Shown one piece after another: positions 35,477 through 44,729 of a stretch of DNA of 64,000 nucleotides; position 1 is the first letter of the stretch, and every line of letters starts with the position of its first letter. The stretch is from positions 186,001-250,000 of the forward strand of contig NZ_CP117768.1 of the NCBI RefSeq assembly GCF_028623165.1, in the 5' to 3' direction. The notes under the pieces are model-generated. The model was not told the DNA's origin and did not search any database. It saw only the letters and a program-made list of their open reading frames with translations. This DNA comes from Nostoc sp. UHCC 0926 (GTDB lineage: Bacteria > Cyanobacteriota > Cyanobacteriia > Cyanobacteriales > Nostocaceae). The translations under genes and the position numbers were made by a program.

Positions 35477-38400
35477 TCACCTACCAGAACACAAGGCGCG
35501 ATCGCTGTTCATCACTTTCTGGTTAGTCTGCAAATAATCATGCAGCAAATTGCAACCTTGCGCCAGTAATTTTTCCAGTCCGATATCTGCCAAATTTTGG
35601 AAAATTACTGTGCCATTACCACTACCCGTAGCCAGAGTCTTACCATCAGGACTGAAACTGACGCTGGTTAACTCTTGCTTATCACCTTTCAAAGCAATCA
35701 ACAACGTCCCTTCGCGGTTCCAAATTCTCACTTTGTCATCACTGCTAGCTGCCAGAGTCTTGCCATCGGGGCTAAAACTCACACTAATGAAACTATCGCC
35801 ATCCCCCGTGAGATTATTTAGCAGGTTCCCGTCCCGGCTCCAAATCTTCACCGTACTATCAATACTAACTGAAGCGATCGCCTGACCATCAGGCGACCAA
35901 GCAACCCCATTTACCCGGCGGCTATGACCAGTTAAGGTGTATAGTAATTTACCATCTTTACTCCAAATTTTCACTGTTTTATCATCACTGGCTGAGGCTA
36001 GTAACTTGCCATCTGGACTAAAACTTACCCAATTCACCGCATCTTGATGTCCCTGCAAGGTGTTGAGCAGTTTACCGTCGCGGCTCCAAAGCTTTACTGT
36101 TTTATCTTTACTAGCCGAGGCAATCACCTGACCATTAGGTGACCAAGCTACACTCAAGATGGTATTATTATGACCGTGTAAGGTGTTGAGCAGTTGACCG
36201 TCGCGGCTCCAAAGCTTCACTGTTTTATCTTTACTAGCCGAAGCGATCGCCTGGCCATCGGGGCTGAAACTGACTCCCCAAACTTCACCCTCATGCCCCG
36301 TGAATGTACGGATTATTTTCCCGTCTCGACTGAAAAGTTTTACAGTTTTGTCTCGACTCGCTGCTGCTAAGGTGCGACCATCAGGGCTAAAACTGATGCT
36401 AGTTACCCAGTCATCATTATCAGCTTTGGGCTTTCGCAGTAACACATCGTCCCAATGCCAGAGTTTAATAGTTTTGTCCCGACTTGCAGAAGCTAGGGTA
36501 CGACCATCTGGGCTGAAACTGACACTGTTAACCCAATTATTATGTCCCTTCAGGGTTCCCAGCAGCACACCTTCAGAACTCCAAAGTTTGATTGTCTCGT
36601 CGGTACTTGCGGAAGCGATCGTGTTACCATCACGGTTAAAACTGACGCTGGTAACTCCAGCACTATGCCCTGATAAGGTTCTCAGTAGTTTACCCTCCAG
36701 ATTCCACAGTTTGATTGTCTGGTCTAAACTAGCAGAAGCGATCGCTTTTCCATCGGGTGACCAAGCTACACTTTTGACTGCATCATCATGCCCCTGCAAG
36801 GTTTTAAGCAGGTTACCAGCGCGACTCCACAATTTTACCGTCTTGTCAGCACTCGCAGAAGCAATGATCTGTCCATCAGGTGACCAAGCGACACTCAAGA
36901 CTGCACCATCATGTCCTTGCAAGGTTTTAAGCAGCTTGTTATCCCGACTCCACAGTTTCACTGTCTTGTCGCTACTCGCCGAAGCAATAATCTGACCATC
37001 TGGGCTGAAACTGACACTATTTACCACACCCTGATGACCGAATAAGGTAGCAAGCAGTTGACCCTCTCGACTCCACAGTTTCACCGTCTTGTCTTGACTG
37101 GCGGAAGCTACGATTTGACCATCGGGGCTGAAACTGACGCTATTAACTACATCTTCATGCCCCGATAAGGTTTTAACCAAGCTACCATCAGGACGCCAGA
37201 GTTTGATTGTAGTATCGGCACTAGCTGAGGCAATTAAAGAGCGATCGGGGCTAAATGTAGCACTATTTACCCCAGATATATGCCCCTCCAAGCGGTTATA
37301 TTCTCTTAACCCAGAAACTGCTTGATAAAGTGCCGTCTGTACTTCCTCTCTTGTATAGGAATCTACCCAGACTGTTTGTTGTAATTTTATCCCCGCCTTT
37401 AAACCTTCCTTTAAGGCATCAATACCTTTTTGGGAGGCAAACAGGGCATCACTTGATGCACTGAGGGTTTTAATTTCGCTATCTATTGCTGTCACAATAG
37501 AAACACTTAATCCCAATATGGCAAGAACACAAGCAGTCAGTGCAATTTTCAACGAACGATTTAATTGAGCTTCACTGAGCCTTTGTTTCTTTTGACTTTC
37601 TGCTAGTTGAGATGTTAATTCTTTTTCTTTAAGTTCAGATCGCAACTGCTCAATTTCTAACTGACTCAATTCTTCCCGCTTGTGTAACTCCCGCAATTCT
37701 GTTAATAAGTCCAAACCCTGTTGGGGATGAGTATCTACTAATTTGGTTCGCTGCTTATTTTGGCTAAGTTCGCTTTTAAGTCGCTCAATCTCAGCTTGAC
37801 TCTGTTCTACTTTATAGCGCAACTGGTTAAGTTGTACCTGTAAGCTCGATTCCTGTTGTTGTAGGTAGCGAATCAAGTCTACTAAATAATCGTGAATCAG
37901 TTGATAACGTTCTGGTACATCAGGGAATAGTACTACTAACCCGGAGCTAACTAAAATTTCTAATACTAACTCTAATTTGCCAGCATCTTCTACCTCTGCT
38001 AGCTGCGCCGCTAACTCAGCACGAGTTTTAAAAGGTCGGTTGTTACTTTCATCTGTTAATAAGTATAAGACGAGTAAGGCGGCTCGTTCATTTTCTGGGC
38101 CGCAGTCTTTAATTAGTTCCTTAATATATCGCTCAATAAGTTTGTTGGGTCTATATGGCTGATATTCTTCTAATGTAGTAATCCGCTCATCTTGGATTTG
38201 CGCTCCGACAACTTGCAATTCAATGGGGCGAACTTCACCAAATTCTGTTGATAAATCTTCGATTAAGGCATCAATTAAAGCCGGCTCTAAATTAAACTGC
38301 GATCGCTCTGTCAATTTTTGGATAATCGCTTTCGCATATTCTGGTGAAAAATTGTTTAACTGGTAGCGAATATGCTTGTCGAGAATATTGTTATTAATCG

Positions 38401-40729
38401 CTTCCAATGCCGAAAGATGTTTAAAGTCTAATAACCGATGTAAATAATCTTCTCGCAAGGAAAGGATAACTTTGACAAAGGGTATATTCAGGCAGTCACT
38501 AATAAATTTATCAAATTCTTGCTTTTGATTGCGATCGCTATAACCAAAGAAAAATTCTTCAAACTGGTCAAAAATTAAAACTGTGATCAGATGGTTATCA
38601 GCATTTTCTTGGAGTTGTTGTAAAATTCTCACGATGCTGATGGGTGTGCCAGAGTAGGGCAAAGCTTCCGATTCAATGGCTACTTCTGGCTTAATATCAG
38701 CGTAGATGGCAAGGGATGCATCACTAGACATCGCCTCACTTAAGGATTTTCCTAGTTCCCGCGCCCAATCTGTGTAAACTTGCAGTACCACAGGCACAGC
38801 TATTTGATCACCAATAGCTCGATTTTGCAGTGCTGGTACTAAGCCCGCAGTTACAATAGAACTCTTACCCACCCCTGATTGACCGTGAATCACCGTCAAT
38901 TTTTTATCGGCGCGGCTAATTCTGCCAATTAAGTTATTAATATCACGCTCCCGACCAGAAGCAGCAATTTCTAAAGCAACGCTGCTACTCCCAGAAGATG
39001 ACATCAATGCTGGATTTGTCGCCTGTCTTTGCGGTTGCAAGCGTCCTGCACCGATAAAAGCCCGAAAACCGTACTGTTGCTCAATAGAACGCCGTTTTTG
39101 TCGAATGTAATAGGCTTCCAAATAGCGACCTTCTTCAAAGTAAAGCGATCGCAGTCTCCGCAATAGGCGAATATAACGATGAGCATCGTATTGATGGGTA
39201 CTGCTTTCTAGGGCTGCTGGCAGTTCTTTTGTCGCCTTATCCAGGTATTCACGAGCTACTTCTAGCTCACCTAAATTTCGCTGTGCTTTTGCTAAAACTA
39301 AATAGTAAATTTGCCCCAATAATAATGGAAATAAGCAGTTATAAGGGTCATTGTGCTTTTGCGCCTCAGCTAATTTCAGCAGTGATACATGTGCTAATAT
39401 ACTCGCCTGTACCCAGCGCGACTGCTGCACAGCCACTTGCGCCAGAAAACCGTAGTCACAAGCTAATTGGATTTGACTACCATAGGTTTGATGCAACTCC
39501 AGAGACTTTTGAGCAACCGTCTGCAATTCTTCCCACTCTTGCAGATATTGCAAAACCTCTGCAAGTTTACCAATAAATCCAGCAACTATGTCTGAACGCC
39601 CAGCCACCTGCAAGATATTCAAGCACTGCTGAAAATAAGATTTAGCTGTGTACCAATGGCGGCGGTTTTCTATTTGATTTTGCTCTGCGAAACGGCAATA
39701 ACACAGCCCAATATAAAACAGTAAGACTCCCTGTCGCAGAAGTAGGGGAGATGGGGGAGATGGAGGATATGGCGAAGAAAATACTTCTTCATTCCCCCTT
39801 CCTCCCCCTGTTCCCTCATCCCCTCTCTCCAGCAACTTTTGCCAAACTTGCAAGCTTTGCTGAAAATGGTTTAAAGCTGTATTGATGCGATCGCTAATAT
39901 AATTATCTAGACCAAAAACAAATTCTAAACTTGCGTGTAATTCTGGCTCTAAGGTAATACCCCGATTGTGCAACTCTCTAATGGCAAACTGGAGTTCATA
40001 GCTATGTTCCCAGACTTGCTCCACAGTGGAATAATGCTTTGCAACTTGCGGAGGTTGATGTTGTGCAGCATTCTGACTTTTCACAGGATCTGGAAAACCT
40101 CTCTCTTGCTTTTTGAGAGGCTTTGAGTTCTCCCCCAATCCTCCAAGGTTTGGCGTTAGGTTTTCCACATCACCTGAATTGTCAGGTGCTGCATTTGCTA
40201 ACACCGTGGCAAACAAAGAGTCAGTTTCCTGTTGCAAAAATTGCAGCAATGACTGAGTTCTCATTCCAAACTGAATTGGTGTAGCTGCCCAACTAGCGAA
40301 ATCTGGTGCTAAACGCACCACCTTTTGCAATACTTCCTCATTCACCCACAAAATCATCGGAAATGGGTGGCGTTTGCGAAATTCATCACGAATATGATTG
40401 ATCGACCTAAGTAGATCATCAAGTCCATCTACTGACTCTAAACCCAATATCATCAATGCCGATGGCGGATTATCTTCGGTTAGCAGTTGTAAATGAATAC
40501 TTGTGTAAAGGCTTCTAGCATTATGCGGCAGAACTACCTTTTGAATTTGGTGTACTCCTGAAGAGAGTTCTTCGAGTCGTTGCAGCATTTGCTCTTGCAA
40601 AACTCGATAGTTGCAGCACACCAAAACCAGGGAGAATTGACCCTTAGAAAGGTCAATTGCTCTTTTCAAACTGCGTAAGGCCCGCTCGTTAGCTGCTCTT
40701 ATATCTGCTTGTGGGTGTCGTTCAACCAT
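35477..40729 (-). CDS. TPR-STAND ATPase-TM-WD40 giant protein
   Basis: 1750 residues. Order of parts: an N-terminal alpha/beta domain without Walker A (1-180), TPR-like helices (about 240-560), an nSTAND P-loop ATPase (Walker A GQSGVGKSS near 616, Walker B VLIFDQFEEFFF near 716), a helical stretch and coiled coil (about 960-1040), one transmembrane helix (TACVLAILGLSVSIVTAI, near 1060), then fourteen WD40 repeats (about 1145-1715, two propellers). STAND proteins switch on by oligomerising after a sensor domain binds a trigger; here the propellers would be the sensor. Repeats 2-11 are nearly identical in DNA, showing recent homogenisation. The upstream ATPase gene overlaps it by 31 bases. An in-frame low-complexity insert lies at 39743-39826. 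Confidence 0.87.
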   Translation of the reverse strand: MVERHPQADIRAANERALRSLKRAIDLSKGQFSLVLVCCNYRVLQEQMLQRLEELSSGVHQIQKVVLPHNARSLYTSIHLQLLTEDNPPSALMILGLESVDGLDDLLRSINHIRDEFRKRHPFPMILWVNEEVLQKVVRLAPDFASWAATPIQFGMRTQSLLQFLQQETDSLFATVLANAAPDNSGDVENLTPNLGGLGENSKPLKKQERGFPDPVKSQNAAQHQPPQVAKHYSTVEQVWEHSYELQFAIRELHNRGITLEPELHASLEFVFGLDNYISDRINTALNHFQQSLQVWQKLLERGDEGTGGGRGNEEVFSSPYPPSPPSPLLLRQGVLLFYIGLCYCRFAEQNQIENRRHWYTAKSYFQQCLNILQVAGRSDIVAGFIGKLAEVLQYLQEWEELQTVAQKSLELHQTYGSQIQLACDYGFLAQVAVQQSRWVQASILAHVSLLKLAEAQKHNDPYNCLFPLLLGQIYYLVLAKAQRNLGELEVAREYLDKATKELPAALESSTHQYDAHRYIRLLRRLRSLYFEEGRYLEAYYIRQKRRSIEQQYGFRAFIGAGRLQPQRQATNPALMSSSGSSSVALEIAASGRERDINNLIGRISRADKKLTVIHGQSGVGKSSIVTAGLVPALQNRAIGDQIAVPVVLQVYTDWARELGKSLSEAMSSDASLAIYADIKPEVAIESEALPYSGTPISIVRILQQLQENADNHLITVLIFDQFEEFFFGYSDRNQKQEFDKFISDCLNIPFVKVILSLREDYLHRLLDFKHLSALEAINNNILDKHIRYQLNNFSPEYAKAIIQKLTERSQFNLEPALIDALIEDLSTEFGEVRPIELQVVGAQIQDERITTLEEYQPYRPNKLIERYIKELIKDCGPENERAALLVLYLLTDESNNRPFKTRAELAAQLAEVEDAGKLELVLEILVSSGLVVLFPDVPERYQLIHDYLVDLIRYLQQQESSLQVQLNQLRYKVEQSQAEIERLKSELSQNKQRTKLVDTHPQQGLDLLTELRELHKREELSQLEIEQLRSELKEKELTSQLAESQKKQRLSEAQLNRSLKIALTACVLAILGLSVSIVTAIDSEIKTLSASSDALFASQKGIDALKEGLKAGIKLQQTVWVDSYTREEVQTALYQAVSGLREYNRLEGHISGVNSATFSPDRSLIASASADTTIKLWRPDGSLVKTLSGHEDVVNSVSFSPDGQIVASASQDKTVKLWSREGQLLATLFGHQGVVNSVSFSPDGQIIASASSDKTVKLWSRDNKLLKTLQGHDGAVLSVAWSPDGQIIASASADKTVKLWSRAGNLLKTLQGHDDAVKSVAWSPDGKAIASASLDQTIKLWNLEGKLLRTLSGHSAGVTSVSFNRDGNTIASASTDETIKLWSSEGVLLGTLKGHNNWVNSVSFSPDGRTLASASRDKTIKLWHWDDVLLRKPKADNDDWVTSISFSPDGRTLAAASRDKTVKLFSRDGKIIRTFTGHEGEVWGVSFSPDGQAIASASKDKTVKLWSRDGQLLNTLHGHNNTILSVAWSPNGQVIASASKDKTVKLWSRDGKLLNTLQGHQDAVNWVSFSPDGKLLASASDDKTVKIWSKDGKLLYTLTGHSRRVNGVAWSPDGQAIASVSIDSTVKIWSRDGNLLNNLTGDGDSFISVSFSPDGKTLAASSDDKVRIWNREGTLLIALKGDKQELTSVSFSPDGKTLATGSGNGTVIFQNLADIGLEKLLAQGCNLLHDYLQTNQKVMNSDRALCSGR
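39743..39826. repeat. Purine-rich palindromic insert in STAND gene
   Basis: On the plus strand AGGGGAGATGGGGGAGATGG runs into TCCTCCCCCTGTTCCCTCAT, an imperfect purine/pyrimidine inverted repeat. It codes RGDEGTGGGRGNEEVF...PPSPPSP between the helix LQVWQKLLE and the helix LLLRQGVLLFYIGLC, which otherwise would join. Similar inserts sit in rsgA (53094-53160) and in the dnaK-grpE gap (57683-57765). Confidence 0.65.
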
Positions 40730-42036
40730 GATTTAAATTTTTCCGTCTCTGCTAAAACTGGGTTGACGGCAAACCAAGCTCCCTGATGATCGCGGTATTC
40801 AAATACAAATAAACTTCGCAAGAGAATGTGGTATTCTATATCACCTCTAACTCTCTGCTGTTGTACTACCTGAAAGATTAGTTCCCACTCATGGGGGTCG
40901 ATGGCATTGGCTCGGTAATCGCGCTGTCTTTGAATCACCAATTCGACACACTCCCGATCAAAGGGTGGATCTTGTTCTCGCAGACAGTCAAACAGCAACC
41001 CTAGCAAGTCGCGCACATGACCACCACTAATCAGGCACAACCGATCTAAGGTTTCCAGACTATCAAACACCTCTGTAATTAAGCTTAACCGATCGCTAGC
41101 CAAAATGTCTGGAAAAGCTCTAGCTAGAACCATTTGCCGCAACATCGTTAGCCCTTGAAGGAAAATCTCCCCAGAGCGCAGACGTACAGGGATCATCGGT
41201 AACACTTTTGGTGCGACTCCACCCCCCAAACGATGCTGAAGTTCGGCGCTATCGTTGGAGAAAGTCAGTGCTAAAGGAATAGTGTAGACTACATGACAAT
41301 TCAGTTTGCGTAACTGTTCACCGCGCTGAATAAATAAGTATTCTGGTAGCGATCGCCCCGATGGTAAAGGTCGAATTGCGACTCTATCTAGGTTATCAAC
41401 AATGACCACCAGTCCTTTTTTACCCCTGGCTTTCAGTTCCTTGTTGGCACGTTCTAATAATTCTTGATTAATTGACTGTAATATATTTGCTGTTCTTGGT
41501 TCGAGATAATCCCTTAACCGCCGCCGCAATTGGGGGCTTTCTTTAGTTTTAGCTGTAATTTTGGCAATTCCCACAGACAACTCTGCTTCTACCCCAACGT
41601 CAATTGGCGTCTGCAAGAAATCCACTAATTCACCAAACAACTTGGTAAAGTAGGTAGGTTTGAGCCTAATTTTCATTGCTTCTAGGCTTTCACTCACTTG
41701 ACCGGCGATCGCTAATAGAATATCAGTCACATCCACATCTGCCATTTCTAAGACATGGGTAGACTCAAAGTAAACTACATGAAATTGCTGGACTTCTAAT
41801 TCAGCTTTGAGCCGCAACAACTCCGTTGATTTTCCACAACCGAGATGTCCTGTAAATAGTTGACAAGTTGGTACATCCGGCGATATTCGAGCGATCGTGC
41901 GCTGCAAAGCCTCAATGATTTTACCACCCCGCACCGCAGCAAAATCGATATAGTACCTGCGATCGCTGGCATTTCCTATGATTAGAGGTCTGCTCGGATT
42001 GCAAGCCTGATAAAATCTTTCCAAATCTAGGAGCAT
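40699..42036 (-). CDS. P-loop ATPase paired with the STAND protein
   Basis: 445 residues. Walker A G63-HLGCGKS-70 and a Walker B-like VVIVDNLDRV at about 210-219 define an AAA/ORC-like P-loop ATPase. A Glu/Arg-rich middle (residues 160-205) may be a coiled coil, and the C-terminal part (about 330-445) is helical. No membrane segment. The start of the 1750-residue STAND gene lies inside its last 31 bases, so the two are translationally coupled and made in fixed proportion. The family resembles AAA ATPases of STAND-type defence and signalling loci, but I cannot name it. ATG start at 42036. Confidence 0.78.
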   Translation of the reverse strand: MLLDLERFYQACNPSRPLIIGNASDRRYYIDFAAVRGGKIIEALQRTIARISPDVPTCQLFTGHLGCGKSTELLRLKAELEVQQFHVVYFESTHVLEMADVDVTDILLAIAGQVSESLEAMKIRLKPTYFTKLFGELVDFLQTPIDVGVEAELSVGIAKITAKTKESPQLRRRLRDYLEPRTANILQSINQELLERANKELKARGKKGLVVIVDNLDRVAIRPLPSGRSLPEYLFIQRGEQLRKLNCHVVYTIPLALTFSNDSAELQHRLGGGVAPKVLPMIPVRLRSGEIFLQGLTMLRQMVLARAFPDILASDRLSLITEVFDSLETLDRLCLISGGHVRDLLGLLFDCLREQDPPFDRECVELVIQRQRDYRANAIDPHEWELIFQVVQQQRVRGDIEYHILLRSLFVFEYRDHQGAWFAVNPVLAETEKFKSWLNDTHKQI

Positions 42037-42961
42037 AACTAATCGAGTTCACTCAGGAATGGGGATGACAAAATCTGCTGAATAATAAATATATTGGTTG
42101 TAGGGAATGTATCCCTTAATTCAAGTACATCTGACTCAAACTACAAACTAAACTAGCAGCATTCCGGTTAATTGTTCATATACAGCAGGAATCAGGAGTA
42201 AAACAGACTTTCTATATGGCTTTGAGAGTTAGTACACTGTGGCGTCAGTTTGCCTACTTTTAACAACGGGATTTTGTCTGTTGCTTGGTTAATCAGATGG
42301 TAGCTAAATTTTGCCAAGCTGTACCAATTTATCTACTGCACCAATTTGAAATCTACTGTATATAGCAGTCCTAAATCATTTGTGAAAATATTATATATCT
42401 CTTTCTTTTTTCTTCCCTTTGCGTCCTTGGCGTTCAACTCTTGGAGACGCTGCGCGTTGGCGGTTCCTTTCATTATCTATATTTTTCACGACTCATTTAG
42501 GATTGCTATATATAGCTTGGACATAACACATGGCAATGCTGATATTTTATTTTAAGTAAGCAGAAATACTAATATAAGTATAACTAGCAGAAATTTTTAA
42601 TATTAAATAAGGTACTCTTATGAATATTAAAAATATTTAACACAAAAAAAGGTACTGTTGAGTACAATTTTGAAGTTTTTTTGAACATAGAGTTCTGTTA
42701 CAGCAATTTTCAGGTAATTAAACCGTACTGTGGTGGCTCTTTGACTAAATTTTATATCTTGTTCCTAAATCAACATAATATTGGTGACGAAAGTCATGAT
42801 TTTGTTGGTGAAAATCACGATTTTGTTGATGAAAATCATAACGTTGTTCATGAAAATCACGATTTTGTTGATGAAAATCATAATTTTGTTCACGACAGCT
42901 TCTACATTTAGGGTGACAACCCCTGAAGTAGTGAGAATCGGTGAACTGAGAAGGAAATAAT
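42037..42961. other. AT-rich intergenic region with tandem repeat
   Basis: 925 bases without a confident gene. A repeat fragment (GGAGACGCTGCGCGTTGGCG) lies at about 42444-42463. A 76-codon TTG-started frame (42681-42911) contains the 21-base tandem repeat described separately; its coding status is doubtful. Confidence 0.5.
42786..42890 (+). repeat. Five-unit 21-bp tandem repeat
   Basis: Five consecutive 21-base units of the form GATGAAAATCAcgATTTTGTT. In one frame each codes seven residues (DENHDFV-type), giving DESHDFV GENHDFV DENHNVV HENHDFV DENHNFV. Each unit also contains an imperfect AAAATCA/TGATTTT palindrome. No spacers, so it is not a CRISPR array. The surrounding frame (42681-42911) starts with TTG and has no recognisable domain. 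Confidence 0.8.
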
Positions 42962-43819
42962 CTACAACCCCATTGAGTATAAAATTATCTTGTCATGCAG
43001 CTTGTCAGGCAAAATATGCTTCAGCACAGATCCAATTTTGGCATCTTGTCCAACGAGATAGCGTGTCTTGGGTTGTTTTGCAGTCAGCGCATGGACAACA
43101 GCCTGAGCAACAATATCCGCAGAAATTCCCCCAGATGCGATAATCTGCATTTTCTTGCGGACAATATTCATCGCCTGACCGTAGAGATTTTGTGCCGATT
43201 GTGGTAGCTCGTTCTGTGCTATTTCAGATTGACTTAGGGACTTTTCCCAGATTGGGGTAGCGACCGCACCAGGTTCAATAATTGAAACCGAGATTCCCCA
43301 AGGACGTAACTCCATCCGCATGACATCAGTGAGTGCAACGAGCGCAAATTTGGAAGCATTATAAGCTCCCAGGAACGGCGTCGGACTTCTACCAGCAATG
43401 GAACCCATATTCACAATTCGACCCCGACTTTGGCGTAAGAGAGGAAGAAATGCTTGCGTTACTGCTAATTGTCCGATGACATTAACCTGCATCTGGTGTT
43501 GAAATTCTGCGATCGGTAATAATTCTAAGGGGCCAGGGACAGCAATTCCGGCATTATTCACTAAACCTAAAATTCCCGCACCACTGACTGCATTTGTTAC
43601 TTTATCAACCGCAGATGCGATCGATTCAGCGTCAGTAACATCTAAAAAAATCGGAATGAGCCTTTGTGACCCTTTCTGTTTAAGTGTTTGAGCATCAATA
43701 TCTTGACGCACACCAGCAAAAACAGAGAAGCCCAATAGGTCTAAAAGCAAAGCACACGCCTGACCAATTCCTGTTGATACTCCGGTAACCACTACTGTCC
43801 CTTGATTTTCTACAACCAT
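42962..43819 (-). CDS. Short-chain dehydrogenase/reductase
   Basis: 285 residues, classical SDR. The NAD(P)-binding motif TGVSTGIG lies at about 13-20, the NNAG motif in LVNNAGIAVPG at about 85-95, and the catalytic set S (MGSIAGRSP) and YNASK at about 153-157. The fold ends in a variable substrate region. SDRs oxidise or reduce alcohols, sugars or steroids; the substrate cannot be inferred. Gene stands alone. A heptamer repeat (ATTACGA) lies 33 bases upstream of the start. Confidence 0.85.
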   Translation of the reverse strand: MVVENQGTVVVTGVSTGIGQACALLLDLLGFSVFAGVRQDIDAQTLKQKGSQRLIPIFLDVTDAESIASAVDKVTNAVSGAGILGLVNNAGIAVPGPLELLPIAEFQHQMQVNVIGQLAVTQAFLPLLRQSRGRIVNMGSIAGRSPTPFLGAYNASKFALVALTDVMRMELRPWGISVSIIEPGAVATPIWEKSLSQSEIAQNELPQSAQNLYGQAMNIVRKKMQIIASGGISADIVAQAVVHALTAKQPKTRYLVGQDAKIGSVLKHILPDKLHDKIILYSMGL

Positions 43820-43851
43820 TAATTTTCTGTGTTTATGATGGGACTGCCGTA

Positions 43852-43884
43852 ATTACGAGTTACGAATTACGAATTACGAATTAG
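43852..43884. repeat. Heptanucleotide tandem repeat (ATTACGA)n
   Basis: Four consecutive heptamers of type (A/G)TTACGA. Short tandem heptamers of this kind are characteristic of Nostoc/Anabaena genomes. Lies between the SDR start and the end of the next minus-strand gene. Confidence 0.8.
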
Positions 43885-43886
43885 TA

Positions 43887-44123
43887 TCAATCCTTGCAAG
43901 TACCAGCCCGAAGGCAATCTTCGGTTTGGTCATCTCTAGCTGATATTTGCCACGGCAATCTGCCTGACTGAGCATTTGTACTATAAGCAATTAGAGCAGG
44001 TATTATGGGAAACTGGTCTTTGACAATTGGCACGTCACTACTACAAGTATTGGTTAGCTCAACATTGTATAAATAAATAGGCAATGCCATTAGGGCAATG
44101 CAAATTGTCCGGTTCATACCCAA
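43887..44123 (-). CDS. Small secreted protein, unknown
   Basis: 78 residues from an ATG at 44123. The N terminus MGMNRTICIALMALPIYLYN is a plausible signal peptide. The mature part has three cysteines (TCSSD, DCLRAGTC) near its two ends, which could form disulfides if exported. No family recognised. The short length and lack of a conserved motif leave some doubt, but the hydrophobic leader and the cysteine pattern look coded. Confidence 0.4.
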   Translation of the reverse strand: MGMNRTICIALMALPIYLYNVELTNTCSSDVPIVKDQFPIIPALIAYSTNAQSGRLPWQISARDDQTEDCLRAGTCKD

Positions 44124-44545
44124 CCTCAGCTAAAAATTTCCGATTGCGCTATGTATGTATAGATGCCACCTTGATCAACCGGATTTTTAAAACTGAGTAT
44201 TATATGTTGATGTTGTGTGAATTTACCCAGCACTACTAGCCGCAGAGACGTGATTTATAAATTATCGGTTCCACCTTTTTTTTAGGTTAGGCATTGCCTA
44301 CAAGATCGCTTCCTACTAAGTTATGCAGATGCAACCCCAAAAAACAGGATAAAAAACCTATAGCACCCAAAAACATATCTTGGTAGCTGCATTCCCCGGA
44401 TAAAATAATGAAGAGGGCTGAGTTAAAAGACTGCTCACAAAGGACAGGGCATATATCAAGTGCATAAGTACTAATTATAAGTTAGTTCCGAGTTCCAAGT
44501 GCTGAGTGAAAAATCTTGCTCATTACTCAGCACTCAGTTACAGAA

Positions 44546-44611
44546 AGTCGGCGGGAAAGCCCACTCCTTCAAGGGGTGGGATGAACCACCGCCCGCCGAC
44601 TTGGGGCAAGC
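44546..44611. repeat. Nested inverted repeat, core duplicated at 44676
   Basis: AGTCGGCGGG at the left pairs with CCCGCCGACT at the right, enclosing the inner hairpin CCCACTCCTTCAAGGGGTGG (44560-44580). The inner hairpin recurs at 44676-44696 with one change. The CCCACTCCTTC...GGGGTGGG core resembles right-end hairpins of cyanobacterial IS605-like elements, so this may be a relic. Confidence 0.6.
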
Positions 44612-44640
44612 AGGCCAAACAGGGCATTAGCATTCTTTCC

Positions 44641-44668
44641 CATGCCCCATGCCCCATACCCCATGCCC
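44641..44668. repeat. Heptanucleotide tandem repeat (CATGCCC)4
   Basis: Four heptamers, CATGCCC CATGCCC CATACCC CATGCCC. Of the same short-tandem type as the array at 43852. Confidence 0.75.
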
Positions 44669-44675
44669 ACGAAAT

Positions 44676-44696
44676 CCCACTCCTTCGAGGGGTGGG
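44676..44696. repeat. Second copy of the CCCACTCC hairpin
   Basis: CCCACTCC and GGGGTGGG pair around TTCGA; differs from the 44560-44580 hairpin by one loop base. Lies 34 bases upstream of the tatC start, so it is within the tatC leader and could influence its transcript. Confidence 0.6.
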
Positions 44697-44729
44697 ATGA
44701 GCTTAAAAATGTTGCCTACTAGCTGACCC

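Larger units (their letters stand above)
44124..44729. other. Intergenic region with hairpin elements
   Basis: 600 bases upstream of tatC. It contains a nested inverted repeat (44546-44611), the hairpin at 44676-44696 that copies its core, and a heptamer array CATGCCC (44641-44668). No gene is supported; a short frame at 44506-44700 runs through repeat DNA. Confidence 0.6.

Noticed and set aside
36300..36995. 231-codon plus-strand frame
   Set aside because: It is antisense to the WD40 repeats of the STAND gene; its repeats mirror that gene and it has no ribosome-binding site.
42786..42890. Possible CRISPR array
   Set aside because: Units are 21 bases and directly adjacent with no spacers, and no cas gene is in the window.
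32670..42961. Integrative element inserted at tRNA-Arg
   Set aside because: No integrase gene and no second copy of the tRNA 3' end were found in the following 10 kb.
44546..44696. Complete IS605-like element
   Set aside because: Only hairpins resembling a right end are present, with no tnpA or tnpB coding sequence.
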